This document shows, piece by piece, positions 49,251-60,699 of a DNA stretch of 64,000 bases. Source of the stretch: Cepaea nemoralis (taxonomy: Eukaryota; Mollusca; Gastropoda; Stylommatophora; Helicidae). The stretch is from NCBI GenBank assembly GCA_014155875.1, contig JACEFZ010021689.1, forward strand, positions 216,001 through 280,000. The letters are read 5' to 3'. Position 1 is the first letter of the stretch. Every line of letters starts with the position of its first letter. The translations under genes and the position numbers were made by a program. The notes under the pieces were generated by a model. The model did not search any database, had not been told where the DNA came from, and saw nothing but the letters and a program-made list of their open reading frames with translations.

Positions 49251-49325
49251 ATTTTGCATGTCCTTTGCATGACGTTGCGATGTACCGCAGGTTGATATTC
49301 TAGGTAATTTGCGTTCGCTAGTTCG

Positions 49326-49550
49326 TGCCGGCTCCGCGGCGAAGTGGTTACGGACGCGGTTCGTGATCCCGTATACCCGCGTTCGAAATACAGCTGCGCG
49401 CGATTTGGCAGCAGGCCGCGTTGCGTTGGTGTTTTACGAAATGGTATGGGTGCCGGTCGTTCAGAAAGCAATGGCAAACTATTGAACGTAAAACCTGTTA
49501 AGAGATCACAACAGCTAAACAATGCAACGTCCCGTAAAGGATATGCTACT
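49326..49550 (+). mobile_element. SINE family S1
   Basis: GCCGGCTCCGCGGCGAAGTG with box A-like GGCGAAGTGGTTACGG, box B-like GCGTTCGAAAT, then TCAGAAAGCAATGGCAAACT and CCCGTAAAGGATATGC. Confidence 0.75.
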
Positions 49551-49689
49551 ACAAAAAGTGTATGTAGGCGTACGGACTGAACCCCATATCTCACTATCAG
49601 CGCACCGGAGTTCAAGGGTGAGCGCTCTTATACTTTGGGTCACATCAACTTCTGGGTACAGTAAAAATTAGATATTACTATCATAAACG

Positions 49690-50011
49690 CATATGTACCA
49701 TCCATCCATCATGTGCCATGCCGATAAGCGTGGGCCGTTATGTTCTGCCATCTCACTCGATCACCAGAGTCGTGGATCAGCTCCGTGTTTCAGTCTCTAC
49801 CATGCCACTTGGCCAAGCCATCCAGGTATTTACTTCTCGATCTTCCCCTTGATCCCTTCCCTTCGATCTTGCCAGTTGTCACCAAGTTCCCCAATTCATT
49901 TCTTCTTATAACATGCCCAAAAAATTTTGACTGTCTACGTCTAATGTCTCTAATCAGTTTCGATCTTCACTTGTTTCTTGAAGGACTTATTCTTTGGTTT
50001 TTCTGTCTGTC
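49690..50011 (-). pseudogene. LINE family A 3' part, antisense, upstream half of an LTR-split copy
   Basis: CATCATGTGCCATGCCGATA to TTTTTCTGTCTGTC: reverse complement of 2965-3290. The LINE resumes at 57891, after the LTR element. Confidence 0.85.
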
Positions 50012-50016
50012 CATGG
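50012..50016. repeat. Target site duplication of the LTR element (left)
   Basis: CATGG, matched by 57886-57890. The intact target CTGTCCATGGTATTC is seen at 23812-23826 in another LINE copy. Confidence 0.9.
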
Positions 50017-52557
50017 TGTCGCGGAATGCCGCCTTAACATCCCAGAATATTTTTCTCGGTCTCCAAATTTGAGAGGCCAAATTGAGAAAGAATGAATTAA
50101 TCACACTACTCCACGGCTATCTAGTCGTGAGGTAAGATTATTCACAAAAAGCCTCTAGCCATGACGTAAGCTTGCAGATGGCAAGTAAAATGGGATACTT
50201 GAGATGGACACAACTAGATAATTAGTATACACCTTGGGAAACTGCTGACCCAGACGGGCTATGACACCACACAGACGCATTGGCACCTTCTTGCCCAGGT
50301 AGACCCAGACTGAATCAACAATGAACTGGGCCAGTGAGTGAAATAAAACCACCCAGGCGTGAACAACATTGACACAGGGAGAGATAATAGCCCCAGGGCG
50401 GTAAACAAGCCCTGTCTACTCGGACTGGCAGACCCAGGTAGGTGTGAAATCACTGATAAGACTGTGAAACTGATCTGGGGCTGGCAACGCAAAACCATCC
50501 AGGTGTGACACTATGGTGAAGGCTAGTGTGCATGCAGAAAGAATTTTATGACTGGACAGACTTGGAGTTAATTGCAATTACTGTCAGGAGGAGATAAGAA
50601 GAATTTATGACGGGACTGCCAAAGAGATAATAGTGTCTCAGACACTGTCTGCTGGACTCAGCTTAAATAAGGGTCCCTAGCCTGTTTTAGGTTAGATTAA
50701 GTTTGACTTCAGAACAGGTGAGACAACCAGCTCGTTTTGTATGATTCTTAGGTTGCTAGATTTAACTAGGAGAATTAATTCTTAGTAACTAGTCGAGTTT
50801 TAAATGGATGTAATGACTCTGTCTATATCTGACCTAGGTTACTTCCAGAATTATCATTGCTTCAGGTTACTTGAGTATTCTTTCTAAGTTCTGTGTTCAA
50901 TATCATATTGCTTTAAAGAGTTATTCTTCTGAGAAGTAGAGCCTTATGTGAAACAGATCTTGTCTGGGTATACTTTTAGGTGTCTTGGTAGATGCTTGTC
51001 ATTTCTTTGTACACTATCCTAGTTGCTTTTTGGTGTGTGCATTTGTTGTACAGAATATAAGTCAACTGACTATTTATTTAATTCTTACAACAGCAGTAAC
51101 TAAGTGGTAACTTCAATTAGACGTTGTATATCTCATTTTGTAGCTATACAATATTAGTACTCATATAATGCCTAATGCTATTATGTTGAATATCATTAGA
51201 TGTCCATCTTGAAGTAATATAATGTTTACGGATATGTTGGATGTATGTATGTGTAATTTCATAAACTAACTAGTGCATTATGCTATGATGTTAAAGTATC
51301 ATAATATGTCTAGTTTAATCAATATGTTTATGTGTATTGGATGTTTGATATATTGATTTGTCATATGCAAACCTACCAATATGAAGTGTTATGCTATTGT
51401 CTGCGCATTGGCACATTGGCCAATGATTGTGTTGGAAGCAGAGGTGTAATGGTACAGACATTACCCACAATTGGTAGTATAGGGTATATGGTGCTAAACT
51501 TTCTCAGTGTATTGTGGGCGTGCGTCCACGGTAATGCATGGAAACCTGGCACAGCTACTTGTCACGGCTTGCAAGCCCGGATGATCAGGCATTGTTATAA
51601 TACCCTTACCAACCCTGTGAGCTGCTAAACTAACATTGGACGGAGCGGCTGTACGACACAGAATTTCTGTATTAGCGACATGGACATGGGGCGGCAGAAA
51701 TGTAATCATTACAGGCGTGTGAGACAATTGAAAAGCCCGTCCCAGACTAAAGACAGTAGGGAGAAGGAGGATGGTGAACGCAGTCGAGCTGAAAGATAAA
51801 CTTGGCCAGACTGGTCATTGTATATGTTTGTGTTATATGTTTTAATTAGGATTGCGCTGATGTAGAACTGATATAACACATTCTTGACTTTCTTTCAAGC
51901 TCTCACAAGGAGCCCTATGTTATAGATCTCAAGACTAGAGACTACTGACTAGGAGTGTCAGGACTGACAGGATCTCAGAATACCGGCAAGCTGTTCTTTC
52001 TCTTTTGTGTGTCTACTGGAGAGTGGGGATCTGGACCACAGATCCAGATAGATCGAGTAACAAGTAAAGTTACGTAATGTTTGTCATCAATATCAATATG
52101 TATATGATTTCATCATCCTCATATTGACAATCATCCTATGTCTATTGTTATGATTAGTAAATAAATGTTGTAGTATTGTAACTCATAGTTCTGTCGTTAT
52201 ATTTTAATTCCAATTGTGCATACGTGTTGTGTGTGTACATTGGTGGGGGTTCACTTACACACCAAGGAAGGGAGCAGTCAGGGAGAAAAACCTGTACTGG
52301 AATAGTTGTCTTTACACTTTAATTCAGACGTAAAAATCTATTCTAGCTAACCTTCTTCTTCCCATCCTTGGCGAATATTCAGCACAGTTCATTTTAATTT
52401 TGTAACGAGCCACTTGGAGCTGTACGTTGGATATTCAGGGGCCTAATCTATAGTTCAGCCATATAGATTTTGTCCCTAGTCAGTTTCTGACTATTAGGGG
52501 TTGCTCGCCAGTGAAAAATACTTTCATCTAGCCGGTGGGGCACCCCGACTTCTGACA
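50017..52557 (+). repeat. 5' LTR
   Basis: TG...CA ends. A TATA-like CTTAAATAAGG lies near 50662-50672, and an AATAAA at 52160-52165. A 98-codon frame at 51332-51628 is kept in the other LTR at 56657-56953, but I cannot assign it. Confidence 0.93.
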
Positions 52558-52560
52558 GAT

Positions 52561-52578
52561 TGGGCTTCTCGTCTGGAA
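52561..52578 (+). other. Candidate tRNA primer-binding site
   Basis: TGGGCTTCTCGTCTGGAA starts with TGG, 3 nt after the 5' LTR. The following ATTTGAA resembles a complementary T-loop. The cognate tRNA is not identified. Confidence 0.55.
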
Positions 52579-53195
52579 TTTGAATTCGTACTTCTCGCTT
52601 TCAATAGACTCCGGTACTAGACCCTAGACATACGATTTTAAAAGTTAACTCTTGTAATCTTCAGTCATCAAAATAGACTATCATCAGATGTAGCTAATTT
52701 TAGTTGAGGAAGTTACAGAGTATAGATATAACTTTTCAAAAGTGTATAACAGATAAGAACTTATGAGAACTACCTCATCTATCATTTATTGATAAGTATT
52801 TTAATTCTTATCATTTAGTGTATCTTTCATCATTTAATGATAACTGATCACTTTAATCATATTTACATTGATGTGTTTGATGATTTAACTGCTTGACTGA
52901 TTTGCAATTTTATGCTAATATATGCCATGTTCATTTTGACATTTATGCAGTGCATTTTAATGTTTATTTAGGTAAATATTAATATTGATTACTGTGTAGT
53001 ATATCTCTCACACTTACTTCACTGCTATCGCCAGGTACTATTTGAATATTATTTTCAGTTGTCTTTCACTGCTGAAGCTAAAACTCTACACATTGGTTTA
53101 GGTTCTGCTGTCATTGGTTCATTCTTGTCTTTCTAGCTTAGATCTGATTTTTGATATAAACATAGGGGCTTACCTAAATATAGTCATTAGCAATT

Positions 53196-54908
53196 ATGTT
53201 CTTGCTTCACCGGAATCTTGAAGAGGATCTGAAGGCGCGCGCAGATTTCTCAGAGACCGCGAGAGGGTGGGGCATAAGAGAAGGCTTACAGGGAGAGCAA
53301 CTAGAAACATATATCATAGCTGAGTTAGAATGGTGGGACCAAGAAGAAGAAATTATGTTTAAAGAAAGTGATGAGTTCATTGAAGCACAAGAGCGTAGCA
53401 AAACTGAAGGAGTAAAGATGGAGAAAACGCATATAGAAACAGTCAATGCGGAGAAGCTAACCTTTCTAGCGGAACATAAGGTAGGAGATATGGATGCTCA
53501 CCCAACCAGGAAGGAAGGGACATCTTTGCCACCCACCGCAGAATCAGAGTTAGTGGACCGGGAACTACAGGTTCTCATTCGACCCAGTCCTAAACGGAAA
53601 AGAGGGAAGAAAAAACGTGCCAAAGGCATTTCAAACAGTCACAAACGTGATAACTGTTTGCACCACGGCAATAGTCGTTTGACAGTAGAGGACCTTCAGG
53701 AAAACCACTTGACTGCTACGAGAAATGAATCTCGAGAGAAAGAGGAACTGAAGACAACCTTTAATGAGGTCGCAGGCAGAGACCTAGCCGATTCTCACAT
53801 TCCCTTCGGTTCACAGAATCACGAAGTGGAATTACATCTGACTGAAATAGGGAGGATGGAAGTGACTGAATCCCAGGTGAATTTCATTACTGCAACGCGG
53901 GAAGAATCACTAATTATCAGTTCAGATAATTTAACTGGTCCGCCAGTACAAGACTCCCAGGAATCTCATTTTACTTCAACGAGAGGTGAAACTCAAGAGG
54001 AAGATGACCTGAGGACATCTTTTAAGGAGGTCGGAGATCGAGAGGTAACCGACTTTATTATTCCCTTCAGCTCAGGAGAGGATGAAGTGGGATTAAATTT
54101 GACTGACAGAGGGATGAAGGATGATCCGGAACCCCTTGTGATCTTTGAGGCTGCAGCTCAGGAAAAGACGCTAGACATCAGTTCAAATGATTTACGTAAT
54201 GTGATGGATTGTTTAGACACCAGCCCATCACAGGATTTACCTCAACTGGACTTAGCCCATGAAAGCACGACCAGAGAGGAACATCCAGACCAGGAAACAT
54301 TTCCAGTTGTTATCTCACAGTATACCAGTTCGGAGACTCAGGAAACACAAGGAATTGTCATGAGCCAGAATATGGACTCTGATATTGTGCAGACAACATT
54401 GTCTGTAGTTGCTAAAGAAGAAAATTCTTTGCACAAGATGGAGGAAGAAAAGCCTATCATCTCATTAGCTGAAGTTATCAGGGAATTCCAGCAACAGGGA
54501 CCTGAAGTAACAGAAGTCAAGAGTGGTTTGGAATCAACACTCTTAGGACTCAATCTACCCTTCAGTCAGGTCGATTTGATAGGAGTAGATCAGCTATTTG
54601 TGGATACTTTATTCAAAAGTAACACCACTTTATCGCCCTGGAGTAACTATGTTATTTCTCAAGGCTGGACAACTTGGCACACTAAATTTCCAATTTCTAG
54701 CACGGTTTTCACACGAAACTCTAATGCAGAGAAACTCAGCCCATTAACTGAATATCAGGGGAAGAAACCGCGACACCGAGGAGGGACGATTGTTACGCCC
54801 GACTTTGAAGGAGGAAAGCGCCAGTTGAATTTATATCATGGGACCATGATGTGTAACATTATTCCTTTCAAAAGGAAGCTATTGATGGATCTGTTAAGGA
54901 TCTTATAA
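53196..54908 (+). CDS. Unidentified 570-aa protein of the LTR element
   Basis: Start ATG at 53196, the first in an otherwise open frame; stop TAA at 54906-54908. Residues 1-70 are helical and charged (LEEDLKARADFSETARGWGI). A basic nuclear-localisation-like cluster PSPKRKRGKKKRAKG follows near residue 130. Residues ~167-335 form a tandem duplication of about 85 residues: ENHLTATRNESREKEELKTT and ESHFTSTRGETQEEDDLRTS begin the two copies, and SSDNLTG and SSNDLRN end them. The C-terminal third has a W-rich patch (SPWSNYVISQGWTTWH). No CCHC knuckle, protease or RT motif. Its position just after the primer site is that of gag, but sequence similarity to gag is not evident. I do not recognise the family. 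Confidence 0.6.
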   Translation: MFLLHRNLEEDLKARADFSETARGWGIREGLQGEQLETYIIAELEWWDQEEEIMFKESDEFIEAQERSKTEGVKMEKTHIETVNAEKLTFLAEHKVGDMDAHPTRKEGTSLPPTAESELVDRELQVLIRPSPKRKRGKKKRAKGISNSHKRDNCLHHGNSRLTVEDLQENHLTATRNESREKEELKTTFNEVAGRDLADSHIPFGSQNHEVELHLTEIGRMEVTESQVNFITATREESLIISSDNLTGPPVQDSQESHFTSTRGETQEEDDLRTSFKEVGDREVTDFIIPFSSGEDEVGLNLTDRGMKDDPEPLVIFEAAAQEKTLDISSNDLRNVMDCLDTSPSQDLPQLDLAHESTTREEHPDQETFPVVISQYTSSETQETQGIVMSQNMDSDIVQTTLSVVAKEENSLHKMEEEKPIISLAEVIREFQQQGPEVTEVKSGLESTLLGLNLPFSQVDLIGVDQLFVDTLFKSNTTLSPWSNYVISQGWTTWHTKFPISSTVFTRNSNAEKLSPLTEYQGKKPRHRGGTIVTPDFEGGKRQLNLYHGTMMCNIIPFKRKLLMDLLRIL

Positions 54909-55331
54909 AGGATGGAGGAATATCACGGAGACAAGCTTTGCTGTGGCCAGCTTATGCAAGACCTCACTACGGGTACATCCTCGGCTGAAAGGAGTAAATC
55001 ACGTGAGTGAATGGTGTAAAACAATTGCTGTCCAGAGGCGTAGAAGAATCCCGTTGATTGTGATCTTTCCCGGAGGGGTAAAATTACAACCTCCTGACAA
55101 TTACCGGATTTTACCAAGCTATTGCATGGAATCCCGGCCGAAAACCAGGTACAAGGATCTATCCAGAGTATCTTTGGGTTATGGAAATGGGACGTCTTTA
55201 TGCAAGACAACCCACTGCCACAAGGAATATTGGAAACCTTCAGGCAGATACAGAACGGAGAGTGCTTAGGCATTATTCTGGGATGTACGGCGTGCGTTGA
55301 AAAAAGATTTCTGCAGAAACTTTTTTTTTAA
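54905..55331 (+). pseudogene. Frame-disturbed remainder of the element's internal region
   Basis: Open pieces in all three frames follow the stop (RMEEYHGDKLCCGQLMQDLT; VSEWCKTIAVQRRRRIPLIV; QSIFGLWKWDVFMQDNPLPQ). They suggest that a longer product was truncated by frameshifts. No known domain. Confidence 0.4.
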
Positions 55332-55339
55332 GGGGAAAG
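55330..55339 (+). other. Polypurine tract
   Basis: AAGGGGAAAG, three bases before the 3' LTR, after a T run. Fixes the element's orientation as plus. Confidence 0.75.
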
Positions 55340-55342
55340 CTC

Positions 55343-57885
55343 TGTCGCGGAATGCCGCCTTAACATCCCAGAATATTTTTCTCGGTCTCCAAATTTGAGA
55401 GGCCAAATTGAGAAAGAATGAATTAATCACACTACTCCACGGCTATCTAGTCGTGAGGTAAGATTATTCACAAAAAGCCTCTAGCCATGACGTAAGCTTG
55501 CAGATGGCAAGTAAAATGGGATACTTGAGATGGACACAACTAGATAATTAGTATACACCTTGGGAAACTGCTGACCCAGACGGGCTATGACACCACACAG
55601 ACGCATTGGCACCTTCTTGCCCAGGTAGACCCAGACTGAATCAACAATGAACTGGGCCAGTGAGTGAAATAAAACCACCCAGGCGTGAACAACATTGACA
55701 CAGGGAGAGATAATAGCCCCAGGGCGGTAAACAAGCCCCGTCTACTCGGACTGGCAGACCCAGGTAGGTGTGAAATCACTGATAAGACTGTGAAACTGAT
55801 CTGGGGCTGGCAACGCAAAACCATCCAGGTGTGACACTATGGTGAAGGCTAGTGTGCATGCAGAAAGAATTTTATGACTGGACAGACTTGGAGTTAATTG
55901 CAATTACTGTCAGGAGGAGATAAGAAGAATTTATGACGGGACTGCCAAAGAGATAATAGTGTCTCAGACACTGTCTGCTGGACTCAGCTTAAATAAGGGT
56001 CCCTAGCCTGTTTTAGGTTAGATTAAGTTTGACTTCAGAACAGGTGAGACAACCAGCTCGTTTTGTATGATTCTTAGGTTGCTAGATTTAACTAGGAGAA
56101 TTAATTCTTAGTAACTAGTCGAGTTTTAAATGGATGTAATGACTCTGTCTATATCTGACCTAGGTTACTTCCAGAATTATCATTGCTTCAGGTTACTTGA
56201 GTATTCTTTCTAAGTTCTGTGTTCAATATCATATTGCTTTAAAGAGTTATTCTTCTGAGAAGTAGAGCCTTATGTGAAACAGATCTTGTCTGGGTATACT
56301 TTTAGGTGTCTTGGTAGATGCTTGTCATTTCTTTGTACACTATCCTAGTTGCTTTTTGGTGTGTGCATTTGTTGTACAGAATATAAGTCAACTGACTATT
56401 TATTTAATTCTTACAACAGCAGTAACTAAGTGGTAACTTCAATTAGACGTTGTATATCTCATTTTGTAGCTATACAATATTAGTACTCAATAATGCCTAA
56501 TGCTATTATGTTGAATATCATTAGATGTCCATCTTGAAGTAATATAATGGTTACGGATATGTTGGATGTAGGTTTGTGTAATTTCATAAACTAACTAGTG
56601 CATTATGCTATGATGTTAAAGTATCATAATATGTCTAGTTTAATCAATATGTTTATGTGTATTGGATGTTTGATATATTGATTTGTCATATGCAAACCTA
56701 CCAATATGAAGTGTTATGCTATTGTCTGCGCATTGGCACATTGGCCAATGATTGTGTTGGAAGCAGAGGTGTAATGGTACAGACATTACCCACAATTGGT
56801 AGTATAGGGTATATGGTGCTAAACTTTCTCAGTGTATTGTGGGCGTGCGTCCACGGTAATGCATGGAAACCTGGCACAGCTACTTGTCACGGCTTGCAAG
56901 CCCGGATGATCAGGCATTGTTATAATACCCTTACCAACCCTGTGAGCTGCTAAACTAACATTGGACGGAGCGGCTGTACGACACAGAATTTCTGTATTAG
57001 CGACATGGACATGGGGCGGCAGAAATGTAATCATTACAGGCGTGTGAGACAATTGAAAAGCCCGTCCCAGACTAAAGACAGTAGGGAGAAGGAGGATGGT
57101 GAACGCAGTCGAGCTGAAAGATAAACTTGGCCAGACTGGTCATTGTATATGTTTGTGTTATATGTTTTAATTAGGATTGCGCTGATGTAGAACTGATATA
57201 ACACATTCTTGACTTTCTTTCAAGCTCTCACAAGGAGCCCTATGTTATAGATCTCAAGACTAGAGACTACTGACTAGGAGTGTCAGGACTGACAGGATCT
57301 CAGAATACCGGCAAGCTGTTCTTTCTCTTTTGTTGAGTCTACTGGAGAGTGGGGATCTGGACCACAGATTCCAGATAGATCGAAGTAACAAGTAAAGTTA
57401 CGTAATGTTTGTCATCAATATCAATATGTATATGATTTCATCATCCTCATATTGACAATCATCCTATGTCTATTGTTATGATTAGTAAATAAATGTTGTA
57501 GTATTGTAACTCATAGTTCTGTCGTTATATTTTAATTCCAATTGTGCATACGTGTTGTGTGTGTACATTGGTGGGGGTTCACTTACACACCAAGGAAGGG
57601 AGCAGTCAGGGAGAAAAACCTGTACTGGAATAGTTGTCTTTACACTTTAATTCAGACGTAAAAATCTATTCTAGCTAACCTTCTTCTTCCCATCCTTGGC
57701 GAATATTCAACACAGTTCATTTTAATTTTGTAACGAGCCACTTGGAGCTGTACGTTGGATATTAAGGGGCCTAATCTATAGTTCAGCCATATAGATTTTG
57801 TCCCTAGTCAGTTTCTGACTATTAGGGGTTGCTCGCCAGTGAAAAATACTTTCATCTAGCCGGTGGGGCACCCCGACTTCTGACA
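55343..57885 (+). repeat. 3' LTR
   Basis: Near-identical to 50017-52557. Differences seen: T/C in CCYGTCTACTCGG, loss of AT in ACTCATATAATG, T/G in AATGKTTACGG, two changes in TGTATGTATGTG, and small indels around CAGATCCAGATAGATCGAG. Confidence 0.93.
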
Positions 57886-57890
57886 CATGG
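57886..57890. repeat. Target site duplication of the LTR element (right)
   Basis: CATGG, identical to 50012-50016. Confidence 0.9.
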
Positions 57891-58170
57891 TATTCTTTGC
57901 AATTCCCTCAGAAAACACATTTCCACAGCCATCAGATGTATTTCAGCTTGTCTACTAATTGTCCACGCTTCACATGCACACAAAAGTACAGGTTCTATGT
58001 AGCACTTCAAAATTTTTTTCCTCGTTGCAATTTACATCATTTTATTGGTCACTATGTTTTTCATCTTGCAAAAGGCTACCTTCGCAATGGCTATTCTTGT
58101 TCTAATCTCTTCAAGGCATCTCCCTACACCGCAAAGAGTAGTAACACTGTAATCTATTGTCAGTGAACGC
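57891..58170 (-). pseudogene. LINE family A, downstream half of the LTR-split copy, antisense
   Basis: TATTCTTTGCAATTCCCTCA to CATCTCCC: reverse complement of 2740-2965, encoding the ARIxIAKVAF, LLYG and AxKHL region, decayed. Continuous with 49690-50011. Confidence 0.8.
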
Positions 58171-58179
58171 AAAGATCAC

Positions 58180-58325
58180 TTAACAGACGCCTGAAGGAGC
58201 ACTGGGCATATCTTGTATTCACACATTTTTATAGACCAATTGGCACTCGTGGGCGATGTGGTAATTATAGAGCTCGTTGGTTTTACTTCACTAGACGTTT
58301 CCTGGTCCCAATTTTAGACTGGGTC
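58180..58325. repeat. Dispersed repeat R4
   Basis: Third copy; shares TTTTTATAGACCAATTGGCA and GGGCGATGTGGT with 36985-37030. Confidence 0.55.
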
Positions 58326-58374
58326 GACTTTGGTTCCAATGCCAATAAAAAAAAAATGATGCTTAGGTGCTTGC

Positions 58375-58560
58375 GTTCGCTGGATGTGAACTCCAGCGTG
58401 AAGTCCTGTATGTCGGATAGTGACATCCTGTTGTCCAACATCAGATGATGTCATACCGGATTGAGGTTTGCATGAGTATCCGTTGTCCCATGTCTGGCTT
58501 CTTGGTGTGCAGACTGGTGGTTCCTCGCAGCGCAGGCAGATACTCTCCGACTTCGGAAGG
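58375..58560. repeat. Dispersed repeat R3
   Basis: TGTGAACTCCAGCGTGAAGT through AGATACTCTCCGACTTCGGA; copy of 16045-16260. Confidence 0.65.
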
Positions 58561-58624
58561 GAAAAAATTTGATATTTACAAACATGACTAGCCCCTTGCC
58601 GTCTTGACAGACGATAGCATGTTA

Positions 58625-58760
58625 CTCACCTCATCTCATCTCATCTCATCTCATCTCATCATGTTCCTCTTGTACCTTGCGGTGTCGAGGTGAAGTATAA
58701 ACATCGTGAGAGTGCCCGATCATGGGCTTCATATATGGATATTCCCATTCTCTAGCTTGT
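58625..58760 (-). repeat. LINE family D 3' end with (ATCTC)n tail, antisense
   Basis: Seven CATCT units at 58628-58660, then TGTTCCTCTTGTACCTTGCG and GTCGAGGTGAAGTATAAAC; reverse complement of 46190-46290. Confidence 0.7.
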
Positions 58761-58794
58761 TACAGTGTGCTTAAAAAAAAAAAGAAGGCATAAC

Positions 58795-59135
58795 GACTAT
58801 ACCTCTTCATAGCACAAAGCCTGGGCTGAATTGTAGTGATCGTGCGTTGCCCATGCAGCATGATCCCTCTCTCGGCCTGCCTAGTTTACTCAAGAGGAAA
58901 GGTAACACCAATACGTCCGGAGCAAGACAAGCAATGCTGTAACTATCCGCTTATCGGAACTTCGATCCTAGACCAGTTGCCAACCAAGGTTTAGGGTCTG
59001 GTCTGCCCTGCCACGACATTTAGTCTTTAAGTTGCATTTCCTCGCACCAGGATAGGGGTTTTACCCTCCCAGTTGAACTCCTCCGCACGAAGCCGTTGGC
59101 ACTGTGTGGGGTATCGGGTTTGGTGAGCGCCAGGT
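58795..59135 (-). repeat. Dispersed repeat R1, antisense
   Basis: AAGCCTGGGCTGAATT to GGTTTGGTGAGCGCC; reverse complement of 36400-36760. Confidence 0.7.
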
Positions 59136-59255
59136 TTACAAACAACTTATACAAAATGTTGCATATCTTTTGCATAAAAATACTATCCACCCCAACCGAC
59201 CGAAGGACAGCCCAACCGAACAGTCAGTCAGCCAGTCATTAACCAATCAACTAGC

Positions 59256-59350
59256 GAGCTAACCAACCAACCAACCAACCAACCAACCAACCAACCAGCC
59301 AGCCACCAACCAAAAATCCAACCAACCAACCAACCATCCAACCAACCAAC
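59256..59350. repeat. (AACC)n microsatellite
   Basis: Imperfect AACCAACC tract with AGCC interruptions. Confidence 0.9.
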
Positions 59351-59454
59351 CCACAATAGTTAACGTTAGTAAATAGGAATTCTTACCTGCATAATTGTAC
59401 CCTGTAACCAGTGATTTTATTCTGGTTTTATAAGTAACCATAATCTTATAGAAA

Positions 59455-59785
59455 TTATTGAAGAATGATGATAACCCCGTGGGCAGATAGAAAGAGTAAG
59501 AAGATATCTTGGAAGACGTTAACTCACAAAGAGAACTGAATACTCACATCAGAAGAAGACAATCTACATTCTTTGGGAATGCCATGAGAAGGGGAAATCC
59601 AGAGTATATCACCGCAACGGGAAAGTTGGAGGGGAAGAAAGACATGCGATGACCAAGAAAGAAGACGCAGGATAGTTTCACATCATGGCATGGAGGAACA
59701 TCGGCATCGGAAATGACTAGACGGAGGGCTGAGGACAGACATGATCGACAACGCCACTTGATACGGACTATAAGAAGAAGTAACC
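59455..59785 (+). pseudogene. LINE family C 3' fragment
   Basis: Frameshifted parallel of 7700-8010: PWADRKSKK, RELNTHIRRRQSTFFGNAM, ITATGKLEGKK, MIDNAT. Confidence 0.65.
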
Positions 59786-60029
59786 ATTTACGAGATGACT
59801 TCAAATAAAAACATTAAAAGTGTGGTAGAAATTACAAAAACAATGCCATTGTCTTTTAACCTGTCAGTAGTGTTGTTGCGGACGTTAATAGTGTTAAGCA
59901 CATGACATCCCGGTACAGACGAACACGGTGACGTCATAAAGACAGTTTACAAATGACCGACCAACTTTTAACATGTACCTAAAAGGAGCAGCGTTCTGTT
60001 ATCTGTTATTTTTTTTAAAATCAGTTAAG

Positions 60030-60185
60030 GGGTGAAACCTATAGAAATTCATCGGCGAATGAAGGTTCAGTATGATGATACATGCTTGCCAGTCCAGCAA
60101 GTGTGTGAGCGGAGTAGGAAGTGTCAAAACGGCGTGACTTCTGTGACAGACTGTTCACGACCGGCTCAGGCAAACTATATAGTGG
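60030..60185 (+). pseudogene. Mariner/SETMAR-like helix-turn-helix fragment
   Basis: Reads KPIEIHRRMKVQYDDTCLPV then QQVCERSRKCQNGVTSVTD and CSRPAQANY. This matches the HTH_48 start of mariner-type transposases (IHRRL...YGDD..S...V..W...F..G...V.DD.R.GRP). The catalytic domain is absent. The same frame runs into a CAT repeat and is not a real protein there. Confidence 0.6.
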
Positions 60186-60351
60186 CCAAGAGAATTTTGT
60201 TTTTCCTACAGGAATCCAAGCACTTTTTCGGTGCTGGAGGGCTTGCATTGGACGCTGTGGTGACTACATCGAAAAATGATGTAAACACTTGTTTCCTTAG
60301 AGTAGCGCTGAAGTCATTTGGAGGAAAGAGGTTCGAATCCAGGGATAGTCA

Positions 60352-60354
60352 CAG

Positions 60355-60421
<67 letters not shown>
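60352..60421. repeat. (CAT)n tail of an antisense LINE
   Basis: About 23 CAT units. The adjacent sequence to 60545 reads on the minus strand as TKRTPKKKMDDI, a GRPKKKWIDDI-type LINE end, so the repeat is its (ATG)n tail. Confidence 0.8.
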
Positions 60422-60550
60422 GCCTATGGGCGGCACTGGATAGTGTCATTCCGTGTGATTGTACAATGTGTTTGATGTCGTCAATCCATTTTCTTCTTGG
60501 GCGTCCTCTTGGTCTCGTCGCAGATGATCTTTGATAGTCACAGTAGCTTT
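60422..60550 (-). pseudogene. LINE 3' end, antisense
   Basis: CAATCCATTTTCTTCTTGGG and CGTCCTCTTGGTCTCGTCGC are the reverse complement of the conserved RPKKKW-DD LINE tail. Confidence 0.6.
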
Positions 60551-60699
60551 CAATAATTATATTGTCTAGTTTTTCATCTATTCTCTATTTCTTTCGTCTT
60601 CTTCTATGAGTGTAGATCAAGATCAATACCTGTGAATTTGTTTCTTCTGATGTTTCAATGGTTGTTCCCCCACAGCTGACATTTCTGTGAACTTAAATA

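Larger units (their letters stand above)
50017..57885 (+). mobile_element. Complete LTR retroelement, 7.87 kb, probably non-autonomous
   Basis: Two direct repeats, 50017-52557 (2541 bp) and 55343-57885 (2543 bp), both starting TGTCGCGGAATGCC and ending CTTCTGACA. A CATGG duplication flanks them. Internal region 52558-55342 (2785 bp) carries a tRNA-type primer site, one long frame (53196-54908) and a polypurine tract. No reverse transcriptase, RNase H, protease or integrase motif is visible in any frame. The LTRs differ at about a dozen places by eye, so the insertion is recent. LTRs this long with such a short interior recall LARD-type derivatives, though those usually lack coding sequence. 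Confidence 0.93.

Noticed and set aside
51332..51628. 98-codon frame inside the LTR, present in both LTRs
   Set aside because: Conservation is explained by LTR identity; the sequence shows no known domain, and codon use does not stand out. Kept only as a note.
60032..60475. 147-codon frame with a polyhistidine tract
   Set aside because: The start matches a mariner helix-turn-helix and the His run is the CAT tail of an antisense LINE, so it is a chance fusion of two relics.
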